Assembly (NCBI GenBank): GCA_017481185.1
Contig: JAFUPO010000183.1
Location: 1 to 8,866, forward strand
DNA length: 8,866 bases
Reading direction: 5' to 3'
Source: Clostridia bacterium
GTDB taxonomy: Bacteria > Bacillota_A > Clostridia > Christensenellales > Aristaeellaceae
Shown: piece by piece, positions 1 to 6,326 of the stretch
Position numbering within the stretch: the stretch's first letter is position 1
Layout: every line of letters starts with the position of its first letter
The notes under the pieces: model-generated
The model's database searches: none
What the model was told of the DNA's origin: nothing
The model's input: the letters and a program-made list of their open reading frames with translations, nothing else
Program-made: the position numbers and the translations under genes

Positions 1-472
1 AGGGCGTATCAAAGGTCACATAGCTGCCCGCCGGGCAATCCTTGGCTGCGTCCTCCTTGGATTTAGCGCCAATGTCCACATAAATGCTGTCATACTGCAT
101 CACCCGCTGGCGATCCTCCGGAGTTTGGAGGTGGATAGCCATGGCGCCGATGACGCCGGGCACTGCCTTATCGCCCACCAGCACCCGCTTGGAGATGACC
201 ACCCGGGGGTCGATGCCGCCCACGGGGCGGATGCGCAGAAGCCCATCGTCGGTAATGGAGGTGACGATGAAGCCCACCTCATCCATATGAGCGGCCAGCA
301 CCACATGGGGATAATCTTCCCCTACGGTTCCCTTTTTAAAGGCTACGATGTTGCCCATACGGTCAAGGGTCAGACTGTCGCACAGGGGGGCGGCAGCTTC
401 CATCAAAGCCTTGCGCACAGCCTGCTCGTTGCCGCTAACGCCCCGCATTTCAGTTAAAGTTTTCAGATCCAT
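1..472 (-). CDS. M42 family metallo-aminopeptidase, N-terminal part (runs off left edge)
   Basis: The first 157 codons are visible, reading leftward from an ATG at 472-470 and open to the window edge. The protein begins MDLKTLTEMRGVSGNEQAVR, the usual M42 opening. AAHMDEVGF follows, with metal-ligand His62 and the supporting Asp64, then VGGIDPR and IHLQTPEDR, which belong to the inserted domain typical of M42 enzymes. The remaining metal ligands lie outside the window. M42 enzymes are cytosolic, di-metal, usually dodecameric aminopeptidases that trim short peptides; some were once misnamed endoglucanases. The gene overlaps the 3' end of the upstream paralogue by 10 bases, and its ribosome site GGGAGG (480-485) lies inside that gene 7 bases before the ATG, so the two are almost certainly cotranscribed and translationally coupled. 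Family assignment is secure; substrate specificity cannot be read from sequence. Confidence 0.9.
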   Translation of the reverse strand, partial: MDLKTLTEMRGVSGNEQAVRKALMEAAAPLCDSLTLDRMGNIVAFKKGTVGEDYPHVVLAAHMDEVGFIVTSITDDGLLRIRPVGGIDPRVVISKRVLVGDKAVPGVIGAMAIHLQTPEDRQRVMQYDSIYVDIGAKSKEDAAKDCPAGSYVTFDTP

Positions 473-1500
473 AAGTCATCCTCCCAATGGCTGTCCAACT
501 CGGACAGGAAATGGGCGATCAGCCGCCCGCCTTCGCGAAGGGCATTGAGATCGATGGTCTCCACGGTGGTGTGCATATACTTAAGGGGCAGGGACAAAAG
601 CACCGTGGGCACGCCTTCGCGGCTGATCTGCAAATTATCCGCATCGGTGTAGGTGCGGGCAGGGGCTACATCCTTCTGCACCTTCACCCCATGGGCTTTG
701 GCGGTGTTCATGAGCCGTTCAAAAAGCTTGGGCTGAATGAAGGGGCCCTGGGAGGCGCAGAGGCTGTCGATATCGCAGGTGGTATCCGGCCGGGAGCCGG
801 GAATGGTGGCATGGCACACATCCAGGGCCACGGCCAGGTCAGGCTGAAGATCAAAGGCGGCCGCCCGAGCGCCCCGGGAGCCTACCTCCTCCTGGGAGGA
901 GGCCACGAAATAAAGGTCAGCGTCGCAGCGCAGGGTTTGTAAGCGCTCCAGGGTTTCCAGAAGGATGCCCACACAGGCCCGGTCATCCATGGTCTTGCAG
1001 GCGAAGCGGTCATTCATGAGGGCTGTGGCTGGGGTGTTGAAGGTAACGATGTCACCGATTTTCACCAGCTCCCGCACCTTTTCGGCGGGATAGCCCACAT
1101 CTACATACAGGTCGTCGCGGAGGTAGTTCTTTTTCTGATCCTCAGGGGTCAGAAGATGCGGGGGCTTAGCGCCCACCACGCCGAAAAGCTTCTCTTTGCC
1201 CCAGACCCAGACCTGGCAGCCTGGGAGGATGCGGGGGTCTACGCCGCCCACCTGACCCAGGCGGAGGCAGCCGTCAGCCTCAATGCGGGTGACCATCAGG
1301 GCAATCTCATCCTGATGAGCGGCCAGCATTACCTTGGGGCCAGCGCCTTTTTTGTGAGCGATGACATTATACATGGGATCCACCCAAACCTCGTCGCACA
1401 GGGGCCGGAAGCGTTCAGCCAGGGCCTGAGCCACGGGGCCCTCATGGCCGCTGGGGCCGGGGAGGGCGGAGATTTCAGCCAGAAAGGCCTTGATATCCAT
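463..1500 (-). CDS. M42 family metallo-aminopeptidase, complete
   Basis: A 345-residue protein, normal length for peptidase family M42 (di-metal cytosolic aminopeptidases that trim short peptides). All expected active-site residues are visible: His62 and Asp64 in AAHQDE, the bridging Asp172 in KTMDDRA, the general base Glu204 and ligand Glu205 in SSQEEVGSRGA, Asp227 in ALDVCHA, and His310 in KYMHTTVE. The segment between about residues 70 and 160, with VGGVDPR and PHLLTPEDQ, is the inserted domain involved in assembly and access to the active site. The start is set by AAAGGAGG at 1511-1518 upstream of the ATG. It is clearly paralogous to the next gene down: both share MD(I/L)K, PLCD, AAHxDE, VGG(V/I)DPR and TPED at matching positions. 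It is first in a leftward operon driven by the promoter at 1555-1583. The exact substrate (glutamyl, lysyl or broad) is unknown. Confidence 0.93.
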   Translation of the reverse strand: MDIKAFLAEISALPGPSGHEGPVAQALAERFRPLCDEVWVDPMYNVIAHKKGAGPKVMLAAHQDEIALMVTRIEADGCLRLGQVGGVDPRILPGCQVWVWGKEKLFGVVGAKPPHLLTPEDQKKNYLRDDLYVDVGYPAEKVRELVKIGDIVTFNTPATALMNDRFACKTMDDRACVGILLETLERLQTLRCDADLYFVASSQEEVGSRGARAAAFDLQPDLAVALDVCHATIPGSRPDTTCDIDSLCASQGPFIQPKLFERLMNTAKAHGVKVQKDVAPARTYTDADNLQISREGVPTVLLSLPLKYMHTTVETIDLNALREGGRLIAHFLSELDSHWEDDLWI

Positions 1501-1554
1501 AGGGGATATGCCTCCTTTGTTGCAAAGGTAGCGGTATGCGCCGCAGATATAATC

Positions 1555-1583
1555 AGTATACCATACTTGAAATGTTTATACAA
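1555..1583 (-). promoter_or_regulatory. Extended -10 promoter for the M42 peptidase operon
   Basis: On the minus strand, TTGTAT (1583-1578) is separated by 17 bases from TATACT (1560-1555). The -10 is preceded by TGG, giving the extended motif TG-N-TATACT. The -35 matches consensus at only three positions, which an extended -10 can offset. It sits about 55 bases upstream of the ATG at 1500 and correctly oriented. Predicted from motif only. Confidence 0.6.
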
Positions 1584-1649
1584 AGAAAACTGTATGAAGA
1601 TTTGGGCAAGCGGTTGTTTTGAAAATAACATTGTTTTTTTCATGACCAG

Positions 1650-1679
1650 GAAGGAAAAGCCTCTGACAATGGCGAATTT
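1650..1679 (+). promoter_or_regulatory. Sigma-H-type promoter candidate upstream of hpf
   Basis: GAAGGAAAA (1650-1658), a 12-base spacer, and GGCGAATTT (1671-1679) fit the Bacillus sigma-H consensus RnAGGAwWW, 11-12 bases, RnnGAATww at every defined position. No convincing sigma-A promoter was found in this intergenic region: CTGACA at 1663-1668 resembles a -35 but has no -10 at the right distance. In B. subtilis the orthologous gene (yvyD/hpf) is known to be under sigma-B and sigma-H control, so the match has biological support. Transcription would begin near 1685 and include a leader of about 175 bases. The function is inferred; the motif match is directly visible. Confidence 0.5.
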
Positions 1680-1684
1680 TAACA

Positions 1685-1852
1685 ACAGGAAAAAGGAAAG
1701 ATAAAAAGGTCAAGTATTCGCTCCCGGCTTTTAATCTGACGGAAAGGGCGTGGTGCCAGTGACCCACCATTACAATAGCGGTAAGTGCCTGGCTTATGGG
1801 CTGCTTACCGCCATGCACAAACCCCTTCAATAGGGGAATCTTAAGATAGGAG
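1685..1852 (+). ncRNA. Structured hpf leader, candidate raiA-motif RNA
   Basis: This leader contains a series of helices. CGC(U)CC at 1719-1724 can pair with GGGCG at 1746-1750, with CG/CG (1725-1726, 1740-1741) inside. TGGTG 1751-1755 pairs with CACCA 1765-1769. GCGGTAAG 1778-1785 pairs perfectly with CTTACCGC 1804-1811. CCCC 1822-1825 pairs with GGGG 1833-1836 across a 7-base loop. CCAG (1756-1759) in one loop is complementary to CTGG (1789-1792) in another, a possible kissing contact. ATCTTAAGAT (1838-1847) is a perfect 10-base palindrome just before the ribosome site AGGAG (1848-1852). The raiA RNA motif is a published structured RNA found upstream of raiA/hpf genes in Firmicutes and Actinobacteria. 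Position, size and fold complexity fit, but I could not compare against its covariance model. It could instead be a hpf-specific regulatory leader. Boundaries are approximate. Confidence 0.5.
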
Positions 1853-1861
1853 TTAACATAT

Positions 1862-2401
1862 ATGAAGACGACGATTACCGCGAAAAATATGGTCGTATCC
1901 GAAGGTATCAAAAAGCGTGTTGAAAAAAAGACCAGCACCATGAGCCGTTATCTGAAGGCGGACACTGAGATGTTCGTGCGCATGACCAGAGAAAAGAATG
2001 ATCGCCGGGTGGTGGAGATCACCGTGCCCATGAACGGCGTGACCCTCAGAGCGGAAGCCTCTGCGGATGATAACCTTTTCCTGGCCATCGATCAGGCCCT
2101 GGCGAAGTTGGAGCGGCAGATTCATCGCCACAAGAACAAGCTGGCCAAGCGCCTCAGCGAGGATGCTTTCCAGCCTGCTGAAATGGAATTTATCGAAGAA
2201 GATGTGAAGGACGAGCACAGCCCCAAGGTGGTGCGCTTGAAGCAGTTCCCCGTGCGGCCCATGTCCGTGGAGGATGCGGCCATGCAGATGGAACTCTTGG
2301 GCCATGCCTTCTTCGTTTTCGTAAACAGCGATACCGGGCGCACCAATGTGCTGTATCTGCGCAAGGATGGCGACCTGGGCCTTATGGAGCCGGAAGCTTA
2401 A
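1862..2401 (+). CDS. hpf: Long-form ribosome hibernation promoting factor (HPF/RaiA family)
   Basis: A 179-residue protein, the length of long-form HPF rather than the short ~95-110-residue proteobacterial forms. Residues 1-98 form the S30AE domain (MKTTITAKNMVVSEGIKKRV onward, with the basic HRHKNKLAKRL end), which binds the small-subunit decoding region and blocks mRNA and tRNA. An acidic linker leads to the C-terminal dimerisation domain (about 120-179), recognisable by PMSVEDAAMQMELLGHAFFV and the DGDLGLMEPE end. In Firmicutes this domain joins two 70S ribosomes into inactive 100S dimers during stationary phase and stress. AGGAG at 1848-1852 precedes the ATG by 9 bases. The gene has a long structured leader and a sigma-H-like promoter upstream and a hairpin terminator downstream, so it is probably mainly monocistronic. 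Confidence 0.96.
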   Translation: MKTTITAKNMVVSEGIKKRVEKKTSTMSRYLKADTEMFVRMTREKNDRRVVEITVPMNGVTLRAEASADDNLFLAIDQALAKLERQIHRHKNKLAKRLSEDAFQPAEMEFIEEDVKDEHSPKVVRLKQFPVRPMSVEDAAMQMELLGHAFFVFVNSDTGRTNVLYLRKDGDLGLMEPEA

Positions 2402-2417
2402 CATTTATTTATTCGGA

Positions 2418-2447
2418 CGCAGGAAGCAAAGACTTCCTGCGCCTTTT
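2418..2447 (+). terminator. Intrinsic terminator after hpf
   Basis: CGCAGGAAG (2418-2426) and CTTCCTGCG (2433-2441) form a perfect 9-bp stem with a 6-base loop, followed by CCTTTT. The U-tract is short, so some read-through is likely. This matters because comEC begins only 15 bases further on and has no promoter of its own that I can see in the 60-base gap. Confidence 0.75.
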
Positions 2448-2461
2448 CAATTGGAGGCAGT

Positions 2462-4720
2462 ATGAACCACCCGGCAAAGCCCGCGCCCTTTTGGCAGACC
2501 CGGCCCCTGGCGGCATTGGCTGTGGGGCTGGGCATCGGCGCAAGGATCGGCCTGGAGATGGCCTTTCCCTGGAGCGGTGGGTGGATCGTTTTATTAACAA
2601 TTCTGGCAGCTGTGATAATAATCTCCTTGAAGCGAAAAGCTTTCTGGAGCCTATGGCTGGCCATTTGCCTGGCAGGGTTTGCATGGGGCAGCCTCTATGC
2701 CCATCCTGAGCGTCCGCCGGAAGGAAACTATACCATCAGCCTGACCATTGACGGGGCGGTTCGCCAAAGGCAGGATGGGCAGGTCAGCGCCTATGTAAAG
2801 GATGTGACATTGGATGGCGTGCCTGCGGGCCGAGGCTACTGGAGCTTTTATCTAGGAAGGAATGAGCCCCTCTGGCCCATGGATGATGGAGATCGGGTAA
2901 CTTTTAAAGGGCGGGTCTATCATCCCGGCGGGCAGGTGAACCCTTATGGGTTTGACTTTGAGGCGTTTCTGCTTATGCGGGGCACAGCCATCGGTCTTTA
3001 TGGCCGGGAGGATTTAAAGGTGGAGGCGCGCTCGCCGCTAACTGCCTATGGGGCGCGCACCGCCCTGGCAAATGCTTTGGAACGAGTGATGCCGGGGGAA
3101 AGCGGACTAGCCCGGGCGCTTTTGCTAGGGGATCGTACCGGTATGGAAGAGGACGACCGGGAGGCCTTTCAGGAATTGGGCGTGGCCCATGTGCTGGCGG
3201 TATCCGGCCTGCACGTAGGGTTTATATACGCCTTTGTGATGTGGATGTTGGGCAGATGCAGCCTGCGGGTCAAATCTCTTCTGACGGCGGCGCTGCTGAT
3301 TTTGTATGCCTGGCTTACGGGCTTTTCACCCTCTATCGCCAGGGCGCTAATCTTGTGCCTGATGAGCATCATGGCCAGGCTGTGCTGGCGGGCAAGCGAC
3401 CCTATGACCAACCTGGCGGTGGCGTTCATGCTGCTGGTGGGCGCAAACCCCATGAACCTGGTGAATGATGGGTTCATAATGTCTTTTACGGCGGTGCTGG
3501 GCATCCTTTTGCTGGCAGCCCCCATCGCCCGGCAGCTGGGCTTTTTGCCCCGGTGGCTGCGCCAAAGCCTTTCGGTGAGCCTGGCGGCGCAAATGGGTGT
3601 GGCGGTGCCGGTGATGGCCTGCTATCAGGAGCTGCCGGTATTGGGCATCCTGTGGAATCTGTGGGTGATTCCAGCCACGGGGTTGCTGATGGGCCTGTAT
3701 GTTTTGGTATTCCTCTTGTGCTGGACACCCCTGGGATCCCTGGCAGGCGGGGCGGCCGCCTGGGTGACCCGCTGGTATCTGAAAGGGATGGCGCTGGCAG
3801 CTCAAATTCCCTTTTCAGCCATCTCCACCGGTACGCCCGGCTGGCCAGTGTGGGTGGGAGCGCTGGTTCTGTTGGTAAGCTTGTCCTCCTACGCGGTGCT
3901 GCGCAAAAGATACCGGGCGCTGTGGGCGGCAACAGGCCTCCTTTTGTGCTACTTGGGCTGGCCCCAGGGGCAGATGCCGCCTACCTATATCCAGTTCAGC
4001 GTAGGCCAGGCTGATGCTGCGGCAGTGATGATGGCGGGCGAAACCCTGCTGGTGGATACGGGAGAGGATGGCAGCGACCTGGCAGACTATTTACGGGCCA
4101 TGAACCGGGATGTGGACGCGCTGTTTCTTTCCCACCTGCATATGGATCATGCGGGCGGCCTGGCAGAGCTGATGGAAAACGAGATTAAAATTGGCGCTTG
4201 CTATATCGCCAAGGATGCTCGCCGGGCGGATGTGGAGGAGGAAGCGCTGATCCTTGTGGATCATTTGGCAGGAATGGGGACGCCGATTATCGAATTGATA
4301 CCGGGCGAGACCTTAAACTTTGGTGAAATCACAGTGGATGTTCTGGGAAAAGGCCGAGCAGTGGCAGAGAAGCAGGAGGCTAACGAGACCAGCCTGGCGC
4401 TGCTGATTGAAATGGGCGGCAAGCGCATCCTGACCGCAGGGGATTTGCCGGGCACGATGGAGGGCGATATTGCCATAGCGGCGGATGTGCTAAAGGTTTC
4501 GCACCATGGCGGGGCTAACAGTACCGGCGAGGCGTTTTTAAATATAGTGCAGCCTCAAATTGGGCTGATTTGCTGTGATTCAGGGAAATCTCTGCCCAGC
4601 AGCAAAACGCTTCAAAGGCTGGAGAAAGCCGGCGTGCGGGTTTACCGCACCGACGAGAGCGGCGCGGTGACCCTGGCCTTTGAAAAGGATCAAATCAACG
4701 TACAACCTTTTTTACCTTGA
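2462..4720 (+). CDS. comEC: ComEC/Rec2 family DNA internalisation channel with metallo-beta-lactamase domain
   Basis: A 752-residue polytopic membrane protein, typical of full-length ComEC, which carries single-stranded DNA across the membrane during natural transformation. The N-terminus has hydrophobic helices (about 13-75), then the DUF4131/OB-like extracytoplasmic domain (about 80-195, ending in NPYGFDFEAFLLMRG). The Competence transmembrane domain starts near residue 215 and carries the hallmark AHVLAVSGLHVG (His251). It is followed by multiple membrane segments to about 500. The C-terminal metallo-beta-lactamase-like domain has SHLHMDHAGG (His558, His560, Asp562, His563), GDLPG (Asp661) and SHHGG (His681, His682), so its metal site appears intact. 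In some ComEC proteins this domain is proposed to be the nuclease that degrades the non-imported strand. GGAGG at 2453-2457 sets the start. No comEA is present upstream within the window; hpf occupies that place. Whether the organism is transformable cannot be judged here. Confidence 0.95.
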   Translation: MNHPAKPAPFWQTRPLAALAVGLGIGARIGLEMAFPWSGGWIVLLTILAAVIIISLKRKAFWSLWLAICLAGFAWGSLYAHPERPPEGNYTISLTIDGAVRQRQDGQVSAYVKDVTLDGVPAGRGYWSFYLGRNEPLWPMDDGDRVTFKGRVYHPGGQVNPYGFDFEAFLLMRGTAIGLYGREDLKVEARSPLTAYGARTALANALERVMPGESGLARALLLGDRTGMEEDDREAFQELGVAHVLAVSGLHVGFIYAFVMWMLGRCSLRVKSLLTAALLILYAWLTGFSPSIARALILCLMSIMARLCWRASDPMTNLAVAFMLLVGANPMNLVNDGFIMSFTAVLGILLLAAPIARQLGFLPRWLRQSLSVSLAAQMGVAVPVMACYQELPVLGILWNLWVIPATGLLMGLYVLVFLLCWTPLGSLAGGAAAWVTRWYLKGMALAAQIPFSAISTGTPGWPVWVGALVLLVSLSSYAVLRKRYRALWAATGLLLCYLGWPQGQMPPTYIQFSVGQADAAAVMMAGETLLVDTGEDGSDLADYLRAMNRDVDALFLSHLHMDHAGGLAELMENEIKIGACYIAKDARRADVEEEALILVDHLAGMGTPIIELIPGETLNFGEITVDVLGKGRAVAEKQEANETSLALLIEMGGKRILTAGDLPGTMEGDIAIAADVLKVSHHGGANSTGEAFLNIVQPQIGLICCDSGKSLPSSKTLQRLEKAGVRVYRTDESGAVTLAFEKDQINVQPFLP

Positions 4721-4729
4721 GGAGTAATT

Positions 4730-5749
4730 ATGAATCATACACAGTTTTTTCAGGCGGTGAAGCAGGGCAATTACCCCCTGGTGTGTCTGATGGAGGGGCC
4801 GGAGGAATATATTAAGCAGTCGGCCCTGGATCGGCTGGAAAAGGCCCTTTTGCCTGCAGGGCTGGAGGCACTGAACGAGTCCATCCTGGAAAACCCGGAG
4901 GCAGACGCGGTGATCGCCGCGGTGGAGACCCTGCCCTTTATGGCGGAAAGACGATTGGTGATCGTCAAGGAAAGCGGGCTGCTTACCGGCAAAATGAAGG
5001 ACGAGCAGGAGAACGCCCAGAAGCTTTGCCAGTATCTGGAGCATCTGCCGGATACCGTCTGCTTGGTGTTTTATGTCAGGGGCAAGGCAGACGGGCGCAA
5101 AAAGCTTTATACGGCCCTTAAAAAGCGACAGGCTATCGTGAGCTTCGATGCGCTTTCTGACCAGGAGCTGACCCGCTGGATCATTCAGACCCTCAAGGGT
5201 TTCGGCAAAACAATGACGCCGGATACCGCCCAGCAGCTGGCCTTTACCGTGGGCCATGATACTGCCCTTCTCAAAAGCGAGCTGGAAAAGCTGGCCGCCC
5301 ATGCGGGAGACCGTGAAGCGGTGCTGCCGGAGGATATTGCCCAAGTGGCGGTGAAGAGCGTAGAATGTACCGTGTTTGAAATGGTGGACGCCCTGGTGGC
5401 GGGGAAAAGCGCTCAAGCCTTTACGCTATTGGAGAACCTTTTGCACACCGGCGGCGAGCGGGTGGGCATCCTGGCCATGATCCAGCGGCAGTACCGAATC
5501 CTCTACCATTTGAAGGCCATGGCTGCCAGCCGGGTGACTCCCGGGCAGATGGCCTCCAGCCTGGGCATCCCACCCTTTGCGGTAACCCGCTCCCAGCGCC
5601 AGGCCCAGAATTATACCCTGGAGGAATTGAAGGCTGCCATGGATTTGTGCATCGACACGGATTACAGGATCAAAAGCGGCCAATTAAACCAGGAGGGCGC
5701 AGTGGAAAAGGTGATGCTGACCCTGATGGCAGCGCGAAAAAAGAAGTAG
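4730..5749 (+). CDS. holA: DNA polymerase III subunit delta
   Basis: A 339-residue protein of normal HolA length. HolA is the clamp-loader 'wrench' subunit that opens the beta sliding clamp during replication. Visible family features are the N-terminal YPLVCLMEGPEEYIKQSALD (in which the usual G-x-E/D of the degenerate nucleotide-binding fold appears as EGPEEY), ETLPFMAERRLVIVK, a central SFDALSDQELTRWI linker region, HDTALLKSELEKL, and a C-terminal helical collar with MIQRQYRILYHLKAM. A full Walker A motif is absent, as expected for delta. The ribosome site GAGGAG (4719-4724) overlaps the comEC stop codon and the gap is only 9 bases, so the pair is cotranscribed. comEC-holA is a common Firmicutes arrangement, normally followed by rpsT (ribosomal protein S20). 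Here a strong terminator follows instead. Confidence 0.94.
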   Translation: MNHTQFFQAVKQGNYPLVCLMEGPEEYIKQSALDRLEKALLPAGLEALNESILENPEADAVIAAVETLPFMAERRLVIVKESGLLTGKMKDEQENAQKLCQYLEHLPDTVCLVFYVRGKADGRKKLYTALKKRQAIVSFDALSDQELTRWIIQTLKGFGKTMTPDTAQQLAFTVGHDTALLKSELEKLAAHAGDREAVLPEDIAQVAVKSVECTVFEMVDALVAGKSAQAFTLLENLLHTGGERVGILAMIQRQYRILYHLKAMAASRVTPGQMASSLGIPPFAVTRSQRQAQNYTLEELKAAMDLCIDTDYRIKSGQLNQEGAVEKVMLTLMAARKKK

Positions 5750-5761
5750 CGTGAAGCTAAG

Positions 5762-5798
5762 GCACCCCAAAGGAGAACGCCTTTGGGGTGCTCTTTTT
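5762..5798 (+). terminator. Strong intrinsic terminator after holA
   Basis: GCACCCCAAAGG (5762-5773) pairs perfectly over 12 bp with CCTTTGGGGTGC (5780-5791) across a 6-base loop, followed by TCTTTTT. It lies 13 bases after the holA stop and separates the comEC-holA unit from the isc operon. Confidence 0.93.
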
Positions 5799-5829
5799 GT
5801 TATTTTGGCTGATTCTTATCATTTGCATA

Positions 5830-5858
5830 TTGACAAGGGACAGGGCCTGTGATACGAT
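5830..5858 (+). promoter_or_regulatory. Sigma-A promoter of the iscR-iscS-iscU operon
   Basis: A perfect -35 TTGACA (5830-5835), a 17-base spacer, and -10 TACGAT (5853-5858) preceded by TGA, an extended -10. This is the best promoter in the window. Transcription would start near 5865, giving a leader of about 45 bases before the GTG of iscR. Confidence 0.85.
5840..5850. promoter_or_regulatory. Palindrome in the isc promoter spacer, possible operator
   Basis: ACAGG-G-CCTGT is a perfect 11-base palindrome lying entirely between the -35 and -10. A dimeric regulator bound here would block RNA polymerase. IscR/Rrf2 proteins commonly repress their own operons, and iscR is the first gene, so autoregulation is plausible. 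Short palindromes also occur by chance. Confidence 0.35.
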
Positions 5859-5869
5859 GCTTTCGCACA

Positions 5870-5888
5870 CCCGATGAAAATTATCGGG
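5870..5888. promoter_or_regulatory. Inverted repeat in the iscR leader, possible operator or hairpin
   Basis: CCCGAT (5870-5875) and ATCGGG (5883-5888) are perfect inverted arms with a 7-base AT-rich centre, lying just after the predicted transcription start. As DNA it could bind the dimeric Rrf2 regulator encoded immediately downstream. As RNA it would make a small hairpin 6 bases before the ribosome site. The two explanations cannot be separated from sequence alone. Confidence 0.4.
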
Positions 5889-5894
5889 ATTAAG

Positions 5895-5902
5895 AAAGGA
5901 GG
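5895..5902 (+). promoter_or_regulatory. Ribosome binding site that fixes the iscR GTG start
   Basis: AAAGGAGG lies 7 bases before GTG at 5910. An in-frame ATG at 5874 has no ribosome site, lies inside the inverted repeat, and would add 12 residues absent from the family, so GTG is preferred. Confidence 0.88.
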
Positions 5903-5909
5903 CCGGGAA

Positions 5910-6314
5910 GTGAAGCTTTCCACCAAAGGGAAGTATGGGCTTTACGCTATGTATTACCTGGCGTCCCAGGCGGGAGAAGGACCGCAGCCCTTGAGGGCCA
6001 TTGCGGAAATGAACGTGCCTGAGCAATATTTGGAGCAGCTTCTGGGCAGCCTGAGGCGAGCGGGATTAGTGACCACCGTTCGGGGCGCTCAGGGAGGTTA
6101 TCAGCTTTCCAGGCCGCCTGGGGAGATCACCGTGGGCGACATTATCGATGCGACGGAGGGGCCCCTGACCATCTCCGATTGCCTGAGTGATACCGAAAGC
6201 TGCCATAAGAGCGGCCAATGCCCGGCCCGCAAGGTCTGGGAGAGCCTGTCAAATAGTATAAACGCACTTTTGCAAAGCATTACTTTGCAGGATATGCTGG
6301 ATCAAAACACATAA
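5910..6314 (+). CDS. iscR: Rrf2 family Fe-S cluster-responsive regulator, IscR-type
   Basis: A 134-residue protein from GTG 5910. It begins MKLSTKGKYGLYAMYYLA, the standard Rrf2 opening. The winged helix-turn-helix covers about residues 1-70, with the recognition region (ILE/YLEQLLGSLRRAGLV) and wing VRGAQGGYQLSR. TVGDIIDATEGP leads to the dimerisation helix and the cluster-binding loop with Cys91, Cys98 and Cys104 (C-x6-C-x5-C), so it can probably bind an Fe-S cluster and sense cluster supply. The E. coli protein uses C-x5-C-x5-C plus a His three residues after the last Cys; here that position is Arg107, so the fourth ligand differs or is absent. It directly precedes iscS and iscU (12 bases to iscS), as expected for a regulator controlling its own Fe-S operon. 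Two inverted repeats at the promoter are candidate binding sites. The cysteines argue against the cysteine-metabolism regulator CymR. Confidence 0.92.
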   Translation: MKLSTKGKYGLYAMYYLASQAGEGPQPLRAIAEMNVPEQYLEQLLGSLRRAGLVTTVRGAQGGYQLSRPPGEITVGDIIDATEGPLTISDCLSDTESCHKSGQCPARKVWESLSNSINALLQSITLQDMLDQNT

Positions 6315-6326
6315 AGGAGCTTTCCT

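Noticed and set aside
1663..1691. CTGACA as a sigma-A -35 upstream of hpf
   Set aside because: No -10-like hexamer at 15-19 bases downstream; the sequence there is purine-rich (CAGGAAA).
1156..1704. Rightward 182-codon frame over the M42 gene start and the intergenic region
   Set aside because: Mostly antisense to a complete M42 peptidase with all catalytic residues; the intergenic tail is AT-rich and low quality.
1576..1941. Leftward 121-codon frame crossing the intergenic region and the start of hpf
   Set aside because: It overlaps the leader helices and hpf antisense, has no ribosome site I can see, and its hydrophobic/basic product resembles no family.
4712..5416. 234-codon antisense frame opposite holA
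   Set aside because: Shadow of holA; no ribosome binding site and no family resemblance.
5874..5909. Upstream ATG giving a 146-residue IscR
   Set aside because: No ribosome site before it and it lies in the inverted repeat. GTG 5910 has a near-perfect SD and gives the canonical Rrf2 N-terminus.
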